Source: Opisthocomus hoazin (Eukaryota; Chordata; Aves; Opisthocomiformes; Opisthocomidae). Taken from it: 64,000 bases of DNA. Under the pieces are notes generated by a model. The model searched no databases and had not been told where the DNA came from. It saw only the letters and a program-made list of their open reading frames with translations. This document shows positions 13,201-22,700 of the stretch, one piece after another. Numbering within the stretch: the first letter of the stretch is position 1; every line of letters begins with the position of its first letter. The position numbers were made by a program, and so were the translations under genes. The stretch is taken from NCBI RefSeq assembly GCF_030867145.1, contig NC_134415.1:75359300-75423299 (forward strand), read 5' to 3'.

Positions 13201-16200
13201 GTTCCTGAGCAAAAGATGACTAATCTTCCCAAGCCCCTTCCTCTCCATTTTATTGCTGAGCACAACATTATGTGGTGTGGAACGTCTCTCTGGTTAGTTC
13301 GAGTCATCTGCCTGGTTGTGTCCCCTCCCAGTCTCTTGCACACCCTCAGTCTTCTCACTGGGGGGTCAGAGTGAGAAGCAGAGAAGGCTTTGATGCTATA
13401 CAAGCACTTTCAGCAATAACTAAAACATTAGTGTCTTAACCAGTGTTTTTTGCGGTTGCAAACCTAAAATGTAGCACAAGATGAGCTGCTATGAAGAAAA
13501 TGAACTCCATTCCAGGCAGACACAGCACAGCCTCCAGCCTGCCCGGGAAGGGGAGACGCGTGCCCGCAGGCGCAGATCGGGGGACGCCCTAGGTGAGTCT
13601 CTGGGTCGCAGCCGGTTACTGACTCCGGCTCTTCCCTGTTCCTTGATGCCAGCGCAGACACTTGGCGAGATCACTGAGCAATGATGGTGAGCATGCTTCA
13701 GGATGTGATACCGCACGCAACCCACTGCTGCTGGGCTCTCAGATGGCAATGACTGAACTCTGAGCCGTGCTTGGACAGACATGGACATACTATGTGGCTT
13801 TAGTTGGCTTATTTAATCTCTCAGCTGCAGACTTGACATCCATATGAATGGATGAAAAATATTTACTGCTACCTATGAATAGTATTTACTACAACATAAC
13901 ACAAGTGCTCTGGTGATTAATTAAAGTTTTCAAATTATTTTGTAAATGTGAAGGGCCAGAGCAGAATCAGCAGATGTTACTCATTTACTAAGGCAGCGGC
14001 ATCAGTTCTAGGTCGGCTATCCTCAGCCCCCTTGGTCTACAGCAGGCGGTAACACCCGACCATCACACCCGACCATCAGTGCATTTGTTTTTCAGGGTTG
14101 CTTGCAAGCGCTTTTGAGCTTGCACATACTGACAACCAAATCTATACAAAAACTGTTTACCTCATACTTCTCATCCAGGACCGCAATCAAGGTCCTACGA
14201 AGCAAACCCCAGTGCTTTATGGCAAAAATATTGAGTGCTTAGTGGGTCAAAGAGAAAGTTATGGAAAGTTTGCATGTAGCTGCTGCTGAGAGAGATGCCA
14301 GGTTTTGGTGGGATCTCTCGCTTAGCCCCATGTGCCACAGAGGAGTGCTCAGCAATTTGACATGAGCAAAGGGAACACGGCTATCAAGAGCTCTGAAGAG
14401 AAAACTTATACAGCTTGAAGAGAAGAATTTTTGAGAGATGATATGAAATGCAAAAGAGAAGTTTGCTTGTCATTGCTTCTTTGCAACTGTAGGACTGAAA
14501 AATATGGTGTGTTGAGATGCTTTCTTTCTTTTATTTAACATTCAGGTCTTGTTTTCTCTGGAAGACTTTATTGTCAGCTGTTCAATGGCATCATCCCAAA
14601 ATTCAGGGAATTTAAAAATGACCCCCAGAAAGGCAAAAGATCATGCAGCTACACTGCTAATGCAATTGTTTCTGTTAATCTTTGTTACCTGTAAAAACAA
14701 CGCAGTGGCAGGGACAAGAAAGGCAAGAGCTGAGTTCGCCACAGCCTTGCTTCTCTGAGAAGGTCCAGCCAGGGCCCTGGGCTGGAACTAAAGTCTGTTT
14801 TTTTTTTCTCAGCTTTCCTGATAGCATAGATAAAAGAGACTAATATCCTCCAGATCACAAGGTCCCTCAAAATTTGGTTGCCTCTTGTACGGAAGGGCAC
14901 AAAAATCCTTACAGCAGGGTCACTGCACCCTTGCTTCCCACGGCTGTTTGCAGCAGAGAAAGTTTTACCATCTACTTGAATTGACTAATATCTCCATTAT
15001 TTTTTCTTTTTTTTTTTTTTCTTTTTCCTTGACATCTGTGGCATGCTCTTTACAGAGGTTTGAGTCCTCAGGTGTGGCTTTATTGCATACAACTGGGTGA
15101 AACTGATTCTCCGTGATTCAGGTTTAGGACTATGGATTTTAATAATAACTGTAAAGGCAAGCTTTCTTCTAGATTCAGATTTACCTCTTTCTACACAAAG
15201 CTTATCTTAATTCAGCTATAACAGACATGAAAGTAGTGATTACAGAAAAGAATGTCTGTAAAATAGCCCTGACAGGTCTGTTAATGATTAAAAAGTTCTA
15301 ATTAATCTTCATTTCTTTTAACTGACTCTTGGAAGTTTTCCTTACACACACACACTGGAGTGAGCTGCAGGAGCTTGCATACCAGGTGGATTTTTCAAAC
15401 GATCATGGCTCTATTTATAATGACACTTGGCACTTCTAACTGACATTATGTTTTAACTCTAGTAAATAACCAGAAACCCAGTGAATCAAAGCCAAGTGAT
15501 GATGCCAAAATATTGTCATTATTGCCAGTGACATGACTGATACTGCTGTACTAAAAGAACTTTTTTATAATGTGTTAACTTCTTCTTCAGATGACGTCTT
15601 CCATTTGAAGGATGTTCATAACTGCCTTTCATCTTTTACGGTAAGAACAGAGCTGTAAAACAGCCACTCTCTGGATACCAATCCCTTTTGCGATGCTTCT
15701 TTTTCTGGCTTTTTTTCCTTTCCTCTCTTCCCTCACAGTACAAGTCACTTAGTGCTCATTAGAGATGAAGCCATGGAAATGCCTTTGTTGTCCTCCGAGC
15801 TGAAGTAAGCAACTACAGTTACCTCTTCATCTGTCCTATAGGAAACTCAGTGGAGTTTCAACATTGTTCTGTAGCACCAAAATCTCATGACTCTGATTAA
15901 CCTTCTGGTGTATTTCTCTTCACGTATCCGATTTTCACACCTTTGCAGGACAGCTGACCATATGTAAGTTCTCAGTAATTTCCAGTCAAAAATGTGTTTA
16001 GCTTTCTGTTGCAGAAAAGCAGCAGAGGCAGAAGTCTGGGAGCCACAGAACTGACCTTGTATGAGAATGTCTTCTCTCGTGTCCTCGTATTTCTTCAGTC
16101 TGACATCACCACATCCCCAGGGATGAAAACCCACTTACACAGTGCAGCCTTGTATTCTTCAAGTAGGACCTTACCAGCTTTGTGCTTTCCTTGGTTTGTC

Positions 16201-17310
16201 TGATGACATAGTCTTTGTTATCTTAACAGAGGTGTCATGTTCTCTTGCCTACCCCACTCAGAGATGTCTCTTGGCTTTAGTGGCAGCATCACCAGGTTAG
16301 ACACTGTCATTTCTCTTCACAGAAGCAAGCTGAGAAGTGACTATTGGTCCTACTTCTTGCCAGCATTCAAGGTTGGCATTAAATCATTAATATAGGCATC
16401 AAAAATGAGGGATAAATGACACATTTTGAAGTATCTTTAAAAGTCTTCATACACTTAATCATGTGGTCTTGCAGCAGTAAGTTTGGGCGGTCACTAAGGG
16501 CCGGGTGAGGTGTCACCAGGAAAAGAGTTTGCCCTTACGGTAGTCAGTTGCCAGGCTTGCATGCAGTAGTCACACTGCCACCAACACCAAGATTTCCTGC
16601 TCCTCTCTTTTGGGTTGCTCCTAGTTTTTTTCAGATGTCTTCCCTAGCAAATGTGTTCTGAAATGCCCACCTGTCTCCATATAGAAATGAATTTCTGGGG
16701 GGAAACGGTTACTAAAAATCTCTTCAGCATTCTTTGATTCAATTTTACATTATATGATGAATAAATACTTGATCTTGATGGAAGGGATATAAGAAAATGT
16801 GACAAAGTGACTAGAGCTGCAAGTGTCCTCTTGCTACCATGTTTGCAGTTGTGCTTTGGCACAGATCACAGAGTCCTGCAGCCACAAAGTAGTATATATG
16901 TTTCTGGGGCATAAGAACCAAAAAAAAGAAATGTGAGTGGTGAGATGGCTTTTAGAAGACAGGCCTATAAGCACAGGGGTTGGACTACGACTGAATACTT
17001 ATGGCTGTTCCTCTAAGGGCTACGCAAATATAAGAACTGCAAATTCTTACCTGATTTGCATGTGTTTTTTCAGATTTCGAGAGTGGCAAGTGGCAAAGCC
17101 AAACAACGAAATGCCCCAAGAAATACACTCCCAAAGAGGATAAAGAAAACCAAATACAAGTGCCCCCTTAAACACGGGATTTGCATTTTCCTAGCAGAAT
17201 AAACTCTCTGCCGTGACTCTCTGTGCTCTCACTGAAGTGGAGGTCATGGCTAGTGACAACTGGGAGCTGTTCCTGGAGGCTCTCTTGCCTTTTTAGGTTA
17301 TGAGGGTCTC
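10281..17310. other. Intergenic DNA between convergent ROS1 and VGLL2, ROS1-proximal part
   Basis: No gene, RNA or recognisable transposon is seen. The reading frames are short and show no family resemblance. Small structures present: a perfect 13-bp tandem duplication ACACCCGACCATC (14052-14077), an inverted repeat at 13141-13179, and a T-run at 15001-15022. Confidence 0.6.
13141..13179. repeat. Inverted repeat, 10-bp perfect stem extended by 5 bp
   Basis: CAAGTCTTCA (13146-13155) and TGAAGACTTG (13161-13170) are perfect reverse complements around a 5-nt loop. GTCTC (13141-13145) and GAGAC (13175-13179) extend the stem across a 4-nt bulge. No known RNA family is recognised. Confidence 0.6.
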
Positions 17311-17319
17311 TGTGTGTTT

Positions 17320-17410
17320 AGGATAATATGATTGACAGCTCCACTCCGGCCCCAATTAGCACCCTATAATTTATTAGCTTCTGCTTTCAGATTATGCGCT
17401 AACTTCACAA
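17320..17410. promoter_or_regulatory. Candidate enhancer: PBX/MEIS composite site with homeodomain sites
   Basis: TGATTGACAG at 17329-17338 matches the composite PBX-MEIS/PREP binding sequence exactly. It is followed within 75 bp by CAATTAG (17353-17359), TAATTTATTAG and GATTATGC, which are homeodomain-type sites. The cluster lies between the ROS1 and VGLL2 3' ends, about 4 kb beyond the predicted VGLL2 transcript end. Function is inferred from motifs alone; conservation was not tested. Confidence 0.3.
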
Positions 17411-18595
17411 ATATTTCAACCACGGAAACAGCAGCTATCAAGTGTCTCTTTCCTGATCCAGCTCACTGGGACTGCAGTTAAATACAAGGAGGAAGCTGTG
17501 CAGGTCTGTCAAGAGAGAATAATCATTTGTGTCTGCGTGCAACCAGGGCTACTGCAGCTCTTTAGGACTCGGCTTGCGGAAAACAGGGCTTGTTCCACCG
17601 GATCGGGGGTTAGGGCTTGGTGCCTACCACAGGGGTATGATGCAGGACTGAGGCCCAACGCGCCAGCTCTTCCGGAGTGGGTCTGTGTTTGTCCAATTCC
17701 GTTTATCATGGAAATCCTGATGCTTCAACTCCATGCAAACAGCATTGATAGGAAAGTTTGTGTCCCTCCTAATGCCGTTCCTTTAGCCCTGGCTGCAGCG
17801 TTGGGCCAGAGAAGTAAGCACAGGAGAGAAGAGACTAGGTGAGGCAGGAGAACAGAGAGGAGATGAGGTGCAGAGCCAGGGCCGGGGCCAGCAGTCAAGG
17901 AGAGGAGAAGTGACGAACTTGGGGCTTGTGTGATGAACGAGGAGGGTGCCTTGTGCCTGGGTCAGGTGGTGCAGGAGGGAACTTGCCATGCTGTGGGGAG
18001 ATGGGACACCCTCAGTAATGTCCCGTGTGGTGTTACGTCTCCTAGTGGGACAGCTCTCCTGTTTGTATTTATCCTGCCTTTATCAAGAATGTAAATAAGC
18101 AACCGACACATCCCTGAAGAAGCGCTCCAGTACTCAGTCAGCCTGGGGTTTTGTGGCTGCAGCCGAGCGCGGCAAAGGGAGGTGCCCACGCATGCGAGTG
18201 GGGCTCAGGGGCACACATCCCTGCACCCCTGCACCCCTGCACCGGCTCCTCCAGCGCCTTCCCCTTCTCCCACAGGACCTGGAGCAGAGAGGGCAGGGGC
18301 AGGAGGAGGAAGGACACGGCACCCCGGCGCCTCTCCGTTACAGTTTACACTCACAGACTTGGTGCGCTTTATTCATGGATTATCCCTGGCTCTGGAGGCA
18401 GTGGAAGGTGCACTGCAAAGGTAACTCCTCCTGTACGATTAGAGACGGCCGTGAACAGGGGGACTCTGCTGGTCCAAGCTGCTTGTCAGTACAGTCAGTT
18501 TAGATCAGTCATACCATGCTGGGAACCAGATTAACAATCTGATTTCCCTAGCCTGTAGCCCCAAAGCTTGGGGGTTGACTGAAGTAAAGCTTTTG

Positions 18596-18743
18596 CTTTT
18601 TCTTTCTTTTTTCTCTTTTCCTTTTTTTCTTTTTCTTTCTTCCTTTTTCTTTTTTTCTTTTTTTCTTTTTCTTCTTCTTCTTCTTTTTCTTTTTCTTTTT
18701 TCTTTTTTTTTTTTCATTTTCTTTTTTTTTCCTTTTTTCTTTT
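18596..18743 (+). repeat. Polypyrimidine (CTTTT/CTT-rich) tract
   Basis: The plus strand is uninterrupted C/T from 18596 to 18715 (120 nt). A single A follows, then more C/T to 18743. The complementary strand is pure purine, which creates spurious Lys/Arg/Glu reading frames. Such tracts can form triplex (H-DNA) and are length-variable. Confidence 0.9.
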
Positions 18744-19458
18744 AATGATTCCCCATACAAAATTGCCTAGCCTACAAAATCAGTACCTCACTCCTCCAAA
18801 CACTCACACCGCAAGTTCTCCTTCCCCTGCTGCAACTGCTCCTCTGGGTGGCAGGCCAGGGAAGCCAGCCAGGACACTGCAGTCCGCCAGAGGAGCTGGC
18901 TCGCCCTTCTGTAATCAAAAGGCCACGTTAATTACGATCTTTGCCCAGAAAAAGATGCACGAGAACTGCCAGTCAGAGAACTCTGGTGCATCTGAAGCTA
19001 CCAGCAGCATTCACCTCTCTTCTTGGAAGGGAACAACCTTTAATCCCTTGCTAAAGCTTATCATGAACCTAAATAGGACTTCAAAGGGAAGGCGAGCAGG
19101 GGCGGCAGTCCCTCCTGACCCAAGGAGGAGACGGGGCAGATCCATTTCCCCAGAGACAGGCAGCACAGCCCACGGGAGGCACCGGGGGTTACTCCGACTC
19201 TCACCCTCCCTCCCCTCCTCCTCCGCTGCCCAGGGGTCCTGTGGAAAACCCACTGCAAAGGGAGGTGGGAAGTAAGGAAGGTTACCCTGAAGCTTGCCAA
19301 CACCAGGCTGTAAGTGCAGGGGCACATATATACACATCTAAGAGCTGCATTCCTGCAACTGCAGCTGTACTGAACCAAAACTCTCATTAAAATACAGTGG
19401 AGACTGCAACCACAAATGCTATGTCCCCACCCCGCTTCCATCCTTTCCTTGACAGATC

Positions 19459-19521
19459 ACTGTCAACCTGTTAATACTGTTAACACTGTTAATACCGTTA
19501 ACACTGTTAATACCATTCATT
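19459..19521. repeat. 9-bp tandem array with 18-bp alternation
   Basis: Five consecutive 9-mers run from 19468 to 19512: CTGTTAATA, CTGTTAACA, CTGTTAATA, CCGTTAACA, CTGTTAATA. A diverged copy lies on each side. Units alternate T/C at position 8, so the higher-order period is 18 bp. GTTAAT/GTTAAC resembles HNF1 half-sites, but no functional claim is made. Confidence 0.85.
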
Positions 19522-21694
19522 AAAACAGTATTCCTTCATGCTCTGCTAATTTTCAGTTATTTTCAGAATGGGAAATCAGTGCTTGCAGTGAATGTGCCCG
19601 GAGCTCACTTTGCGAACTCGCTCTGCGGCAGCGGGTACTCTGGCTGTGCCCGGTACCGCCGTGCCCCGCAGCACATCCCATCCCTCTGCTCCTTCCCTGG
19701 GGTCTGCATGAACAGGGCAGGAGCTGCGCTTGTCCGTCTGTCCCAGTCGGGCCAGTCTGTTGGCCCAGCGGGCAGCCAGAGAGCACCAGCCGGTGGGAAC
19801 CTCTGCACAGCACTGGGGATGGGGCACCAGGAGGGTCTGCTCTTCGGGCTGCAGGGCTGGGGACTTGCAGCCCGGCTCTTGCAGTGTGTGACAAGCATGC
19901 GACAGGTAAGACACATGTAACATATAAGCAGGGTTTTGTTCCTGTTTCCAGATTTCCCGCAAGCATTCACGGTTAAGCAGTTAATCTATGATGCAAAGAG
20001 GAATAAAACAGTCTTGTGAAACGTCGCCGAGGTTATCTGCACTGTCACTGCATCAGGAGCTGTGGCTTCAGTCCTGCAAGGACTCGCGTCCAGGCCTTAA
20101 AGGTAGGTGCTGTGAGCAGTCCCCCTGGAGCCAGAACAACCCAGAGTGAGCAAAACTCTGCAAGAATTTGCCAAAACAAGATATGTGTGCTTTCAGACTG
20201 CAGCCCACCTGGAGCAGGAGCGTTGTTTAAAACTTGTTTGCACAGCACCTAACACCTCGGGCCACAGTTTCGACTCTGGTGTTTGGATGCTTTCACAATA
20301 CAACAACAAGTGAGGGTACCTGGAGAGCAAATGTCAAAACCAACATTCATGTATTCATTGCATAAATTCTCATGCTTGAAAGTGTTCACGTCAAAATGAA
20401 TTGTAAATGCCAGTGAAGTAAACGACTGGTTTGTGCTTATATGATTATTTCCAAACGTATTTGGGCTGTATTGCCCAGCCCTCCTGGTATGAATTGCAGA
20501 GGAGAGGGGGAAAAAAGAAAGAACTGTGGTGAAGCACAACCAATGCTAAAGCCAAATTAATCTTTTTTTAAAAAAACTTTAAAAACAGCCTAAAAATCCC
20601 CACAGGCAAATGCTCACAGAATGATCCTGTTATCTTCAAGCCTCTGCAGCAATAAAGTTAAATGCCATTTTCAGTTACTTTTCTCCTCCAGAGGGCTGCT
20701 GCCTTCTTTCTTGATAAACACCTCAGAACATTTTTGGTTTAACCAGCAATATAAATGCCGGAGTCCCTCCCTTGCCCTTTACAGCTTGTCCGGACGCTGG
20801 CTAGCTGGAGGCCGAGGGCGCAGCGTCTGGCTGCAGGAGTCACGGCGAGCCACCTCCTGCCATTTGCAGAGCACCGGCCGGGGATGCTCTGCACACATTG
20901 CTCCTTGCCAGTTTCTCACAGTGTTTACTCGCGCTGCGTTATCGTACACTTGCTATCAGGATTCCTGCTCTTTCGCAGAAAAGGAGTTATTGCTGAGCTG
21001 AAACCCAGGAGAAGCAAGTCTGGGTTATCCATAACTCGATTTCTGACAGACGGTGAACGTTATGCCAGATTATGTGAGAGCGTCGGAAGGTAAAAGCTCT
21101 CATCACAGCACAAAAGTCCATTTTCTGCTGCTTCTCCTTGTGTCAGAGGGGTAATGTTAGGACTCTCCTCTTACACGCATCGAACTCTGTCAGCCTTCAA
21201 TGACATTACACTAAGAAAAAAAGCAGAACAAAACAAAACATGGCAGTGTTGGGATCAGATGCTTTCCCGGTTAGAAAGTTGGCTTTTACATACAAAGGCA
21301 AATTGCCATTTTGGCACTCTTCATTAATTATTCATCACCTCATAGTAGCATTTTAATTTACCAGTGCAACAGCAATGCTACAGTCCCCTCCTCTATCAGC
21401 TTTATAAAGAAACATCTGTTATTACGGAGCAGCCCCCTGATTTCGTACTGATACACCATACACTAAAATGTAACACTGCGACAACCCTGCGTTTGCTTAT
21501 CTCTTGTATTTATCACAGTACGTTTTACTCAGTAAGAAAATATTTTCAACTGCTAGGATTTCCATTTATCTTTAATGCAAAGTAATAAAATAACTCACTT
21601 CATCCACATGACAGGTGTTTTTCCTATTTCATCCTGAAGTTTCCAGTTTGCCTCTTTCTCTTAGTCAGCTTTCATTCTTCATAAAAGCACACAG

Positions 21695-22659
21695 GGTGAA
21701 AGAAGGAGATACCTTTAATACAGCTTTCCTACTGTTAAATAGCTATTCCCCGTTTCAAAAAACCGAAAACAAAACAAAACGACTATTAAAGTGACAAAAC
21801 GACAGCAACAAGTAGACAAAGAGAAATGTTCGAGGCAACTCAGACCTATTGTCCATCATGTGCCTTTCCCTCTGGTGTTCCCCTTCAAGGCTGTCGGGCT
21901 GAGGGCGAGCCGCTCTTCATGGATTTCCTTCCTGCCCCTGCTTTGAGAAGGTTTTTGCTCTCACCAGAAAATGTTTCTCGTAAAAAAAAAAAAAAGCCAC
22001 AACCAAACAACCGTTCTATATCCAAGGCAAATGTTGTGCCAGACTCTGAGAAGTGCCACCTTGGTTTGTGTCTTTCGGGGGTTTGAGCAGTTGTGCGTGG
22101 AACAGCTGCATCTCTGTAAGCCCAGGGCAGGTGGCCCCGGCCAGACATTTGCCACTCACAGCCACAAAGCTGAAAAATCTGACCGGTTCCTTGATAGTCC
22201 AAAAATGTTCGGGAGTTCCAGTTTCTTCTCCTTTTACTTTTCAATAAAGTAAAAATCCAGTTCAAAACTGCTAAATAGCTTTCCCATGGTTGCATTCGAG
22301 AAATAATTTTCACTGCCATAAAAAAATATTCACACCACCAAAAAAAACAAAACACAAAACCCCGCGATCTCCTCTGCCCCCTGTACGAAGGCCAGTGGTT
22401 TTGCATCACCATCCACGCCGCCACTTGGCTCTTTCAGAGCCGTCCGACCGCAGTTCTGGGCGTGGAGTCTGCTCAAACAGAAGTTCAACGTCTTTGGCTC
22501 TCCTCTTGCAACGGAAGGGTTTTCCTCTCCAAAACAAGTCTAAAGCACCGTCCTCGCAATGCCAGGTCCTTTTAAGTCCTGTTGTCTTTCCCCAAGCTGC
22601 AGGGCTACGGTGGGCTTGGAAAAGGGCAGGGGGGATCTGGGAGCCTTTGAGTCAGCACA
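21695..22659 (-). other. VGLL2: VGLL2 3' UTR (predicted extent)
   Basis: This is the sequence after the VGLL2 stop codon up to the candidate ATTAAA signal. On the sense strand it contains U-rich runs, for example around 22340-22360 and 22245-22270, and it loses the extreme GC content of the coding exons. The 179-codon minus-strand open frame at 21885-22424 lies wholly inside it and resembles no protein. Confidence 0.45.
21714..21719 (-). terminator. VGLL2: Candidate VGLL2 polyadenylation signal (ATTAAA)
   Basis: On the minus strand ATTAAA lies about 940 nt after the VGLL2 stop. A GU-rich stretch (CCCTGTGTGCTTTT) follows within about 30 nt. I saw no canonical AATAAA on the minus strand between the stop and this point. 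Another ATTAAA occurs at 21571-21576, so the exact 3' end is uncertain. Confidence 0.4.
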
Positions 22660-22700
22660 TCAGCTCAGAAGGGATCCGCCACAGAAGGAGTAACGGCGAG
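22660..22700 (-). CDS. VGLL2: VGLL2 terminal coding exon 4 (41 nt)
   Basis: After TTTGCAG the 41-nt coding part completes an Ala codon and reads RRYSFCGGSLLS-stop (TGA at 22662-22660). This matches the conserved VGLL2 carboxyl end, which as I recall reads RRYSLCGASLLS in mammals. The phase fits exon 3 exactly. It is too short to appear as an independent open frame and was found by searching for the expected tail. Confidence 0.93.

Larger units (their letters stand above)
17480..20260. other. GC-rich intergenic patch without a supported gene
   Basis: Base composition rises here, and several frames on both strands stay open for 100-180 codons at the same place, as expected of GC-rich non-coding DNA. 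No frame resembles a known protein. A donor-like CAG|GTAAGA occurs on the plus strand with its boundary after 19905, but no partner exon or coding signal supports a gene. The patch also holds the polypyrimidine tract and the 9-bp array listed separately. Confidence 0.4.

Noticed and set aside
13300..13320. Possible tRNA T-loop (AGTTCGAGTC)
   Set aside because: No acceptor stem, anticodon arm or D-arm can be built around it.
16970..17000. CR1-like word (CAGGGGTTGGACTA)
   Set aside because: The match to the CR1 3' region does not continue into GATGATC...TTCCAACC, so it is too short to call a CR1 fragment.
17211..17222. TGCCGTGACTC, identical to the tRNA-His acceptor end seen at 63944
   Set aside because: Similarity stops after 11 nt; the T-arm is absent, so it is treated as chance.
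18505..18760. Lys/Arg/Glu-rich minus-strand frames
   Set aside because: They are translation of the polypurine complement of a simple-sequence tract.
18745..19275. 176-codon plus-strand frame next to the polypyrimidine tract
   Set aside because: It has low-complexity Ser/Pro/Arg composition with competing frames on the opposite strand and no recognisable domain.
21885..22424. 179-codon minus-strand frame downstream of VGLL2
   Set aside because: It lies entirely within the predicted VGLL2 3' UTR and resembles no known protein.
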